Shown here: positions 7,376 through 13,627 of the stretch, in pieces
Layout: every line of letters starts with the position of its first letter
How positions within the stretch are numbered: position 1 is the stretch's first letter
Assembly (NCBI GenBank): GCA_945981915.1
Contig: CAMFRJ010000010.1
Span: forward strand, 1-14,283
Origin: an uncultured Erysipelotrichaceae bacterium
GTDB taxonomy: Bacteria; Bacillota_I; Bacilli_A; Erysipelotrichales; Coprobacillaceae
Direction: 5' to 3'
Length of the DNA: 14,283 nt
Program-made: the position numbers and the translations under genes
Notes under the pieces: generated by a model
Told to the model about the DNA's origin: nothing
Seen by the model: the letters and a program-made list of their open reading frames with translations, nothing else
The model's database searches: none

Positions 7376-8143
7376 ATGTTTGGAAAATCATTAAAAAATA
7401 TAGATATCAATAAAATAGTTGTCAATAAACAACAGCCAAGAACTGTTTTTGATGAGGAAAAAATAGAAGAACTTGCTGACTCTATTAAAGAAAATGGATT
7501 AATTCAACCTATTATTGTTAGAAAGAAAGATAAAAAATATGAAATTATTGCTGGTGAAAGAAGATATCGAGCATGTAAAAAAGCAGGATTAAAAGATATT
7601 TCGTGTATTATTGAAGATTATAATGATCAAGAAGTTTCCACACTGGCTATTATTGAAAATATTCAAAGAGAGGATCTATCACCAATTGAAGAAGCAAAAG
7701 CTTATCAAACATTGATGAAACAATATCATTATAGTCAAAATGAACTCGCTAAAATTGTTGGAAAGAAACAATCAACGATTGCGAATAAATTAAGATTATT
7801 AAAATTAAATGATGATGTGATTTTTGCGGTTGATAAAAAACAAATTACAGAAAGACATGCGAGAGCTATGCTTTCTGTTGATAAAGATAAGCAGGTAGAG
7901 ATATTAAAAGAAGTTTTAAAAAGAAAGTTAAATGTTGCACAAACAGAAAGTTTAATTCAAAAAAAACCAAAAATAAAAAAACCAAAACCTAATCAAAAAA
8001 AATCTATTTCTAAAAATGTTAAGATAGCATTAAATACGATTCAACAGGCGACAGACATGATTGAAAGAACAGGAATACAATTAAATAAAGAGATTGTTGA
8101 TTTAGATGAAGAATATATAATTACGATAAGGATCAAAAAATAA
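7376..8143 (+). CDS. noc: ParB-family nucleoid occlusion protein Noc
   Basis: Noc is a CTP-dependent DNA clamp that loads at NBS sites and blocks division over the chromosome. The ParB fold is clear: CTP-binding GERRYRA at 60-66 and ENIQR at 94-98, a helix-turn-helix with KKQSTIANKLRLLKL at 130-144, and a C-terminal dimerisation segment at about 210-255. All four residues reported to separate Noc from ParB specificity are of the Noc type: Gln132, Lys138, Lys143 and Arg160 (in ITERHAR). Position after rsmG also fits Noc. At 255 residues it is shorter than B. subtilis Noc, mainly because the N-terminal membrane-targeting extension is reduced to MFGKSLKNI before the core. No parA/soj follows. 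TAAGGAG overlapping the rsmG stop fixes the ATG. Confidence 0.88.
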   Translation: MFGKSLKNIDINKIVVNKQQPRTVFDEEKIEELADSIKENGLIQPIIVRKKDKKYEIIAGERRYRACKKAGLKDISCIIEDYNDQEVSTLAIIENIQREDLSPIEEAKAYQTLMKQYHYSQNELAKIVGKKQSTIANKLRLLKLNDDVIFAVDKKQITERHARAMLSVDKDKQVEILKEVLKRKLNVAQTESLIQKKPKIKKPKPNQKKSISKNVKIALNTIQQATDMIERTGIQLNKEIVDLDEEYIITIRIKK

Positions 8144-8943
8144 TGAAAGCAGCTTTTTTTGATATTGATGGAACATTGATTCCTCATGGAAAAAATAAAA
8201 TTCCTGATAGTACTTTAAAAGCGTTAACGCTTTTAAAAGAAAAAGGTGTAAAAATATTTATTGCAACAGGAAGACCTGTTACAACAATTGATCATGTTTT
8301 GAAACAATTTCCTTTTAATGGTTATTTGGCGTTAAATGGACAATATTGTCATGTTGATGGAAAAGTAGTAAGAAACGTTTTTATTGATAAAAAAGACATT
8401 GAGAAAGCAATACCTTATTTTCAAAGTCATAAGATTTCATGCGTTTTTGCAGAAAGAGATTATGTTTATATCAATCTCTACAGTGAACAGTATCAAAAGT
8501 TTCATGTTGGTAAAGAAGATATGATGAATCCTATTGATGATATATCACGTATACAAGATCATGATACTTATCAATTAATGATTTTCATTAATGAAGATCA
8601 AGAATATGAATTATTTCAACATTTAGATCATTGTAAATCAGCTAGATGGCATCCTTTGTTTGCTGATGTCATACCACAAGATGGAGGAAAAAATAAAGGA
8701 ATTGATGAGATTTGTCAACATCTCAACATTAGTATAGAAGAAACGATTGCTTTTGGTGATGGTGGTAATGATATTGATATGTTAAAACATGTAGGATTAG
8801 GGATTGCGATGGGAAATGCCTCTGATAAAGTCAAAGAAGCTGCTGATTATGTCACGACAGATGTTGAAAATGATGGGATTTATAATGCTTTAAAAAATTT
8901 CAAAATCATTGAGGAGAAAGTATATGATAAAACTGATTGCTAG
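8143..8943 (+). CDS. Cof-type HAD-IIB phosphatase, first of two
   Basis: This is a cytoplasmic Mg-dependent phosphatase of the haloacid dehalogenase superfamily (Cof/YidA group), acting on small phosphorylated metabolites such as sugar phosphates or cofactor intermediates. The exact substrate cannot be read from sequence. Motif I DIDGTL is at 7-12 (Asp7 nucleophile, Asp9 acid), motif II Thr42 lies in IATGRP, motif III Lys185 in GGKNKG, and motif IV GDGGND at 205-210 (Asp206, Asp210). The C2-type cap lies at about 80-180. Its ATG shares one base with the noc stop (TAATG), so translation is coupled. At 266 residues it is the usual size. Confidence 0.9.
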   Translation: MKAAFFDIDGTLIPHGKNKIPDSTLKALTLLKEKGVKIFIATGRPVTTIDHVLKQFPFNGYLALNGQYCHVDGKVVRNVFIDKKDIEKAIPYFQSHKISCVFAERDYVYINLYSEQYQKFHVGKEDMMNPIDDISRIQDHDTYQLMIFINEDQEYELFQHLDHCKSARWHPLFADVIPQDGGKNKGIDEICQHLNISIEETIAFGDGGNDIDMLKHVGLGIAMGNASDKVKEAADYVTTDVENDGIYNALKNFKIIEEKVYDKTDC

Positions 8944-9721
8944 TGATATGGATGGAACATTATTAAGAGATGATAAATCATATAGTGAAGAGTTTCAGGA
9001 TGTTTATGAAGAAATGAAAAAAAGGAATATGATGTTTATGGTGGCTTCAGGAAATCAGTATGATTTATTGCTTTCTAAATTTGATGAATCTATAAGAGAC
9101 GATTTAATTTATCTGTGTGAAAATGGAACAAAGGTTGTTTATCAAGGAAGAACTTTATATACAAACTTTTTAGATAAAAACGATTATTTAGAAACATTAG
9201 AAATTATAAAACCATATCATGATTGTATGATTGTTGTATCAGGAAATAAGCATGCTTATATTTCAAAGGATTATGAATATAAAAAAGATTTTATTTCTTT
9301 ATTTATGAAAAATGTTGTTTTCGTAGATAGTTATGATGATATTGATGATGATATTTTAAAATTTTCATTAGCTCACTTTGATGGACAGATAGAAAAAAGA
9401 ACACAAGCTATTGCATCTAAACTCAATAATCGTTTAAAACTTGTGACAACAGGACATGTATGGTTTGATATATTTTATAAGACAGTTAACAAAGGGACAA
9501 CTTTGACAGCACTATTACAAGAATTTCATATCAACAAAGATGAAGTTGCTGCTTTTGGTGATCAGATGAATGATTATGAAATGTTACAAAGTGTCAAATA
9601 TGCTTATGCTATGGAAAATGCTGTTCCTGCCATTAAAGCTATTGCATATGCAATTGTTGATACAAATGAAAATGATGGCGTTGTCAAAAAAATAAAAGAA
9701 ATATTAAAAGGAGTTTATTAA
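8924..9721 (+). CDS. Cof-type HAD-IIB phosphatase, second of two
   Basis: This is a second HAD-IIB phosphatase in tandem, only distantly similar to the first. Motif I DMDGTL is at 8-13 (Asp8, Asp10), motif II Ser42 in ASGNQ, motif III Lys190, and motif IV GDQMND at 212-217 (Asp213, Asp217). The start is ATG 8924 (265 residues): GAGGAG at 8911-8916 is seven bases upstream. A TTG at 8909 is also in frame but lies ahead of that binding site. The gene overlaps the 3' end of the preceding one by 20 bases. Its place directly before a fructosidase gene suggests a sugar-phosphate substrate, which is inference. Confidence 0.9.
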   Translation: MIKLIASDMDGTLLRDDKSYSEEFQDVYEEMKKRNMMFMVASGNQYDLLLSKFDESIRDDLIYLCENGTKVVYQGRTLYTNFLDKNDYLETLEIIKPYHDCMIVVSGNKHAYISKDYEYKKDFISLFMKNVVFVDSYDDIDDDILKFSLAHFDGQIEKRTQAIASKLNNRLKLVTTGHVWFDIFYKTVNKGTTLTALLQEFHINKDEVAAFGDQMNDYEMLQSVKYAYAMENAVPAIKAIAYAIVDTNENDGVVKKIKEILKGVY

Positions 9722-9722
9722 A

Positions 9723-11036
9723 ATGAGACCACAATTACATTTTACTGCACCTTATCATTGGATCAATGATCCTAATGGATTGATTTATTTTCAAGGTAAT
9801 TATCATATATTTTACCAACATTTTCCTTATGCTAATCAATGGGGTACTATGCATTGGGGACATGCAATAACTCAAGATTTTATTCATTATCAACATTTAC
9901 CAATCGCCTTATATCCATCTAAAGATTATGATCGTAATGGGTGTTTTTCAGGCTCTGCAATAGAAATAGACAATCAATTATATCTGTACTATACAGCCAT
10001 ACGTTATGCTAAAGAAAATCCAGATTATGTTCATGTGCAATTTGGAGATGATGATCTTAGAGCATCACAAGCCTTAGTGATTAGTCAAGATGGTTTGCAT
10101 TTTGATAATCAAAATAATAAACAACAAATCATACCCATGATACAAGATGCGTATATCGGAGATTATCGTCATACAAGAGATCCTAAAGTATGGAAAAAAG
10201 CGGATGGAAAGTATGCAATGGTTATTGGTAGTAAGGTTGCTTACGAAAATGATTATTGTGGGAAAGCTTTGTTTTATGAAAGTGATGATGGTATTCATTT
10301 TACATATAAAAATAGTTATCAAGACAATGATATTGGCAATATGTGGGAATGTCCTGATGTAATGCAAGTAGATAATCAGTATATCATGATCTTTTCACCA
10401 GAAAATACCGATCTTCCACCAAAACCTGTCAGCAATGCCAGATATATGCCCATTGATTTTGATGAGGAAACATTGACAATTCATGGTCATGGAGATGTTC
10501 CTTATTTGGATTACGGTCTTGACTTTTATGCACCACAAACATTCTTATCTAAAGATAATGAAAGAATGCTTCTTGGGTGGTTAAGAATGAGAAAACCGGT
10601 ACCAGGACAAGAGTGGGTTGGTATGTTTATTATGCCAAGAATATTAAATTATCAAAATGGGACTTTGTATCAAAAACTATTACCTGAAATAGATGCTTTA
10701 TTTGATAAAGAAGGAGAGATTTCTTTCCAAAAACCATTTAAGTTAGTTGCAGATTTGAATTCAAATAGCTATTTGAATCTAGGTGGGTTTATGATCGATA
10801 TTCAAGACGATTGTTTACATATCAATAGAGAAAATGTTTCTATTGTAGCAAATAAAGTATGCAATGATGTGGTATCCCCACAATTGCATGGACACTATCA
10901 TATAGAACTTTATTATGATTATCATGTCTTTGAAATCTTTATTAATCATGGAAAATATACAATGTCACAAGTTGTCTATGAACTTGATGATCATATTGAT
11001 TTCAAGAATGTAGAAGTTAAAGTATATGTCGCATAA
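9723..11036 (+). CDS. GH32 glycoside hydrolase (beta-fructofuranosidase / sucrose-6-phosphate hydrolase type)
   Basis: This family-32 enzyme cleaves terminal beta-fructosyl linkages in sucrose, sucrose-6-phosphate or short fructans. The nucleophile is Asp16 in WINDPNG (13-19). FSGSA is at 75-79, the transition-state stabiliser Asp153 lies in RDP (152-154), and the acid/base Glu209 in ECPD (209-212). The five-bladed propeller spans about 1-310, and a rather short beta-sandwich fills the rest. No signal peptide is visible, so the enzyme is cytoplasmic. It begins one base after the second HAD gene, with AAAAGGAG at 9706-9713. At 437 residues it is somewhat shorter than typical ScrB. No PTS transporter, fructokinase or LacI regulator accompanies it here, so the name scrB is not assigned. 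Confidence 0.9.
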   Translation: MRPQLHFTAPYHWINDPNGLIYFQGNYHIFYQHFPYANQWGTMHWGHAITQDFIHYQHLPIALYPSKDYDRNGCFSGSAIEIDNQLYLYYTAIRYAKENPDYVHVQFGDDDLRASQALVISQDGLHFDNQNNKQQIIPMIQDAYIGDYRHTRDPKVWKKADGKYAMVIGSKVAYENDYCGKALFYESDDGIHFTYKNSYQDNDIGNMWECPDVMQVDNQYIMIFSPENTDLPPKPVSNARYMPIDFDEETLTIHGHGDVPYLDYGLDFYAPQTFLSKDNERMLLGWLRMRKPVPGQEWVGMFIMPRILNYQNGTLYQKLLPEIDALFDKEGEISFQKPFKLVADLNSNSYLNLGGFMIDIQDDCLHINRENVSIVANKVCNDVVSPQLHGHYHIELYYDYHVFEIFINHGKYTMSQVVYELDDHIDFKNVEVKVYVA

Positions 11037-11298
11037 CTATCAATTTTTCAATCATAAAGAGTGTGAATATTATCCTTGCCATCAGATGGATCGAGAAAAA
11101 CTAAATTGTTTATTTTGTTTTTGTCCATTATATGTATTAAAAGATTGTGGAGGAAATTATCGAATGAAGGGAGATATCAAGGATTGTAGTGATTGTATAT
11201 TTCCTCATTGTCGTGAAAATTATGGTTATATTGTGAAAAGATATCAAGATTTAAAAGAAATAACATTGTCTGTTGACAAACAAAATAATAATGATTAA
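11026..11298 (+). CDS. Cysteine-rich small metal-binding-type protein
   Basis: This 90-residue protein resembles the 'cysteine-rich small domain' family (Pfam PF04071 by recollection). That family is often found alone or fused to cobalamin-related enzymes in Clostridia, and its function is unknown. Nine cysteines are visible at 13, 18, 28, 31, 33, 41, 54, 57 and 62, arranged CEYYPC, CLFCFCPLY, CGGNYR and CSDCIFPHC, so binding of zinc or an iron-sulfur cluster is plausible. It overlaps the GH32 gene by 11 bases in another frame and has no strong ribosome binding site, so it probably depends on coupled translation. The promoter of the MATE gene lies within its last codons. Confidence 0.8.
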   Translation: MSHNYQFFNHKECEYYPCHQMDREKLNCLFCFCPLYVLKDCGGNYRMKGDIKDCSDCIFPHCRENYGYIVKRYQDLKEITLSVDKQNNND

Positions 11299-11301
11299 CA
11301 T
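11273..11301 (+). promoter_or_regulatory. Promoter of the MATE gene leader
   Basis: A perfect TTGACA at 11273-11278, a 17-base spacer and TAACAT at 11296-11301 lie across the stop codon of the cysteine-rich gene. CATAAT at 11299-11304 is a closer -10 match but would need a 20-base spacer. Transcription would start near 11308, just before the strong GGAGGG at 11312. This is the only promoter candidate between the preceding operon and the MATE gene. Confidence 0.65.
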
Positions 11302-11311
11302 AATAGTGACC

Positions 11312-11342
11312 GGAGGGTATTAATGATATGAATGCTGGATAA
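11312..11342 (+). promoter_or_regulatory. Shine-Dalgarno and overlapping mini-ORFs in the MATE leader
   Basis: GGAGGG (11312-11317) is followed by ATG at 11323, giving a two-codon ORF (Met-Ile-stop, TGA 11329-11331). A second ATG at 11328 overlaps that stop (ATGA) and gives Met-Asn-Ala-Gly-stop (TAA 11340-11342). A third ATG at 11332 directly follows the first stop and is in frame with the MATE gene. The second mini-ORF runs into the 5' arm of the terminator hairpin. A strong ribosome binding site with no real gene after it is the hallmark of a regulatory leader. Confidence 0.5.
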
Positions 11343-11366
11343 GGTAAGACCTTATTCAGCTTTTTT
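11334..11366 (+). terminator. Intrinsic terminator / attenuator ahead of MATE
   Basis: Bases 11334-11344 pair with 11350-11360 in an 11-bp stem with one G-T pair (11338-11356) and a five-base loop, followed by six T residues at 11361-11366. It ends the mnmG-to-cysteine-rich-protein operon. It also lies downstream of the MATE promoter and only 16 bases before the MATE start codon, so every MATE transcript must pass it. The 3' arm (11350-11356) can also pair with 11367-11373, which touches the MATE ribosome binding site. Confidence 0.88.
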
Positions 11367-11382
11367 AATAAGGAGGGAAGAT

Positions 11383-12723
11383 ATGGATAATCAATTATTA
11401 AAAGGGAATGTTTTTAAATCACTTATGATATTTGCGATTCCATATATGATATCAAATTTATTACAAGTCTTATATGGCTCAGTTGATTTGTTGGTGGTTG
11501 GACAATTTGGCCAAACATTTGATGTATCAGGCGTATCTATTGGAAGTCAAGTTATGTCACTCATTACAAACTTTGTTTTAGGATTGACAACAGGCGTGAC
11601 TGTTTTATTAGGACAATATGTTGGATCTCATGAAGAAAATAAATTGTCAAAAACAGTTGGTGCAGGCATCTTGATGTCAGGTATTATTTCTATCATACTA
11701 ACGATTCTATTACTTGTATTCAATCATCAAATTGTTTTATTAATGAACACGCCTCAAGAGGCTATATTAGTCACTAGAGAATATTTATTTGTTTGTTCAA
11801 TAGGAGTTGTTTTCATTATTGGATACAATGTTGTCAGTAGTATTTTAAGAGGATTAGGTGATAGTCAAACACCACTTTTATTTGTTTTTATTGCGTGTAT
11901 CATTAATATAGCTGCAGACTTTATCTTAGTTGGTTATTTTCATATGGGTGCTATTGGAGCAGCAATTGCAACTGTTTTAGCACAAGGATTATCCTTTGTT
12001 TTTGCGATTGTTTATTTAAAGAAAAAAGGTTTAGGATTTTCTTTTCATAAAAAAGATATCTGTTTTTCTGCTTTTTTCAATAAAATATTAAAAATTGGTT
12101 TTCCAGTAGGGTTTCAAAGTATCTTGGTTAATCTCTCATTTTTAATTATCACCATCGTCATCAATGGTATGGGAGTGGTAGCTAGTGCAGCAGTAGGTGT
12201 TGTTGAAAAATTGATGGGATTTCTCATGTTGCCATCAATGGCTTTAGGGGCATCTTTAGCAACGATTGTTGCTCAAAATGTTGGTGCGAAACAATATGAC
12301 AGAGCTAGACAATCTTTAAAGTATGCTATAACGTTTTGTTTGAGCTTTGCTGTTATCATTACAACAATTTGCGTGATTGATGGAACTCTTTTTACTCGTA
12401 TATTTACTCATGATCAAACTGTAATTGATCAAGGGGCACTTTATTTGAAATTTTATTCAATAGATTGTTTATTAACAAGTTTCTTGTTTTGTTTAAATGG
12501 GTATCTCAATGGTTACCAAAAAACTGTTTTTACAATGGTTCATAGCTTGACAGCAACATTTTTAGGAAGAATTCCGCTAACATTATTGATTGCAGGACTT
12601 CCAGGCGTCACTCTATTACATATGGGAATTGCAGCACCATTATCAACGGTTATTTCTTTAGTTATGATTTATATTTATTTTAAAAAGACAAAATTTGATA
12701 CAGTGAAGGGGAATCAATCTTGA
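11383..12723 (+). CDS. MATE-family multidrug efflux transporter
   Basis: This membrane antiporter of the multidrug and toxic compound extrusion family exports cationic drugs or metabolites using an ion gradient. With the start at ATG 11383 it has 446 residues, the usual size for a 12-helix protein of two MatE repeats. The hydrophobic profile fits, and the family-typical N-terminus (DNQLLKGNVFKSL), a LRGLGDSQTP motif at the end of the first repeat, and GASLATIVAQNVGA in the second repeat are all visible. The start is set by AAGGAGGG at 11370-11377, five bases away. A longer in-frame start at 11332 would put the terminator hairpin inside the coding sequence; I reject it as the main start. The leader suggests expression is controlled by attenuation. 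Substrate unknown. Confidence 0.9.
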   Translation: MDNQLLKGNVFKSLMIFAIPYMISNLLQVLYGSVDLLVVGQFGQTFDVSGVSIGSQVMSLITNFVLGLTTGVTVLLGQYVGSHEENKLSKTVGAGILMSGIISIILTILLLVFNHQIVLLMNTPQEAILVTREYLFVCSIGVVFIIGYNVVSSILRGLGDSQTPLLFVFIACIINIAADFILVGYFHMGAIGAAIATVLAQGLSFVFAIVYLKKKGLGFSFHKKDICFSAFFNKILKIGFPVGFQSILVNLSFLIITIVINGMGVVASAAVGVVEKLMGFLMLPSMALGASLATIVAQNVGAKQYDRARQSLKYAITFCLSFAVIITTICVIDGTLFTRIFTHDQTVIDQGALYLKFYSIDCLLTSFLFCLNGYLNGYQKTVFTMVHSLTATFLGRIPLTLLIAGLPGVTLLHMGIAAPLSTVISLVMIYIYFKKTKFDTVKGNQS

Positions 12724-12731
12724 CTCCCCTT
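12706..12731. terminator. Possible bidirectional hairpin at convergent gene ends
   Basis: AAGGGGA (12706-12712) is complementary to TCCCCTT (12725-12731), with a mismatch and a further TCA/TGA pairing inside and a four-base loop. It covers the stop codons of both the MATE gene (12721-12723, +) and the GIY-YIG gene (12714-12716, -). Neither side has a proper T-run, so termination would be inefficient. Confidence 0.45.
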
Positions 12732-12986
12732 AATTAATATTTCCTTTTGTTTTCTTGTCATTTGTTTGATTTGATATTCTCTTTTTAAAGCTGTTGATTT
12801 ATCAGGAAAAACTTCAAAATACACAAGTTCAACAGGTCTTCTAGATTTTGTATACTTTGCGCCATAACCTTTGTTATGTGCTTCAATACGTTTTTTTAAA
12901 TGGGTTGTCCACCCAGTATAAAGCGTATGATCCTGACATTTGACAATATAAACATAATTATTTTGTTGTTGAACCAAAGCCACCAT
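12714..12986 (-). CDS. GIY-YIG domain protein (YazA/YhbQ-like)
   Basis: This is a single-domain GIY-YIG protein. Members of this small group (UPF0213) carry the nuclease fold, and nuclease activity has been reported for some; the cellular role is unclear. Numbered from ATG 12986 (90 residues), the core reads YVYIVKC at 11-17 and LYTG at 22-25, with conserved Tyr13, Tyr23, Arg33 and Glu70, followed by HNKGYGAKYT. The frame is open further upstream with ATGs at 12998 and beyond, but that part overlaps the dUTPase 3' end and is not family-like. GAAGAAAG just before 12986 is a weak ribosome binding site. The gene overlaps the dUTPase by 29 bases and the MATE gene tail-to-tail by 10 bases. Confidence 0.83.
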   Translation of the reverse strand: MVALVQQQNNYVYIVKCQDHTLYTGWTTHLKKRIEAHNKGYGAKYTKSRRPVELVYFEVFPDKSTALKREYQIKQMTRKQKEILIKGSQD

Positions 12987-13470
12987 TTCTTTCTTCATTG
13001 GCATCATCATCTTCTGTAATACCAAATTCAAAGAAAATTCCTTGAACCATTCCTTGACCAGCTTTTAATTCAACGGTTTTATTTTCATTACTATCATTTG
13101 TGAGTTTAACGAACATATGTCCTTCGTTATCACTGTTATAATAGTCACTATCGATGATACCAACAGTATTATTTAATTGTAATCTGAATTTAAAACCTAG
13201 ACCACTACGAGGATATAAGGCAAGGACCCAACCATCATTTATTCGCACTCTTATACCTGTAGGTATTTTTATTGTTTCTCCTGGTGCTAAAGAAAAATCA
13301 ATTGGACTATAAAAATCATAACCTGCTGATCCTTTGGTTGCTCTTTTAGGAATTAATAAGTCTTCATAAATTTTTTCAACTTCATTTTCACTATAAGATG
13401 AAAATGAATCTAAAAAATCTTTTTTAAATTGTTTTAATGAAACTTTTTCAAACTTTGCTATTTTTTTCAT
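12958..13470 (-). CDS. dut: dUTP diphosphatase (trimeric type)
   Basis: The enzyme hydrolyses dUTP to dUMP and pyrophosphate, keeping uracil out of DNA and feeding thymidylate synthesis. All five motifs of the trimeric family are present: I AGYDFYS at 49-55, II YPRSGLG at 86-92, III GIIDSDY at 104-110 (Asp107, Tyr110), IV GQGMVQGIFF at 138-147, and V RNGGFGST at 161-168. At 170 residues it is about 20 longer than E. coli Dut. It carries an N-terminal helical extension (about 1-38) and a longer loop after motif III (YNSDNEG instead of a short RGE-like turn). AGGAGA at 13477-13482 fixes the start. It is the first gene of a two-gene minus-strand unit. Confidence 0.92.
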   Translation of the reverse strand: MKKIAKFEKVSLKQFKKDFLDSFSSYSENEVEKIYEDLLIPKRATKGSAGYDFYSPIDFSLAPGETIKIPTGIRVRINDGWVLALYPRSGLGFKFRLQLNNTVGIIDSDYYNSDNEGHMFVKLTNDSNENKTVELKAGQGMVQGIFFEFGITEDDDANEERNGGFGSTTK

Positions 13471-13492
13471 AATTTTTCTCCTATAGTTTTAT

Positions 13493-13498
13493 ATTATA
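13493..13498 (-). promoter_or_regulatory. Candidate -10 box of dut
   Basis: The minus strand reads TATAAT here, 22 bases before the dut ATG and just upstream of its ribosome binding site. The -35 at the proper distance (13516-13521, TTTCTT) matches poorly. It is the only good -10 between the divergent dut and hlyIII genes on this strand. Confidence 0.4.
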
Positions 13499-13538
13499 AA
13501 CGAAAACAGAAAAGAAAGAAATAAAGAATTGAAGAGTC

Positions 13539-13567
13539 TTGACAGATGAATAAGCTATTGTTAAAAT
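13539..13567 (+). promoter_or_regulatory. Strong promoter of the hlyIII gene
   Basis: TTGACA at 13539-13544 is followed by a 17-base spacer and TAAAAT at 13562-13567. The TG at 13559-13560 makes it an extended -10 (TGT-TAAAAT). This is the closest match to the sigma-A consensus in the window. Transcription would start near 13574, leaving a leader of about 54 bases that contains the inverted repeat at 13581-13609. Confidence 0.8.
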
Positions 13568-13580
13568 ACATATGAAATCA

Positions 13581-13609
13581 TTAAATGTGGTTATTAAAAC
13601 CACATTTAA
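13581..13609 (+). repeat. Perfect 12-bp inverted repeat in the hlyIII leader
   Basis: TTAAATGTGGTT (13581-13592) and AACCACATTTAA (13598-13609) are exact reverse complements around the loop ATTAA. There is no T-run, so it is not a terminator. It lies just after the expected transcription start and five bases before the ribosome binding site region (AAGAGGTGA, 13615-13623). It could be a repressor operator or a 5' RNA stem-loop that stabilises the message or tunes translation. Confidence 0.85.
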
Positions 13610-13627
13610 CAGTGAAGAGGTGATTTT

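Noticed and set aside
8909..8923. TTG start for the second HAD phosphatase
   Set aside because: It lies upstream of and across the GAGGAG ribosome binding site; ATG 8924 has ideal spacing and gives the family-typical N-terminus.
10074..10367. Reading frames in other frames and on the minus strand inside the GH32 gene
   Set aside because: Low-complexity Ile-rich translations with no ribosome binding site, lying under a well-supported gene; they are shadows.
12987..13031. Longer GIY-YIG protein from upstream ATGs
   Set aside because: The extra residues are low-complexity Met/Lys translated from the overlapping end of dut and are not part of the GIY-YIG domain.
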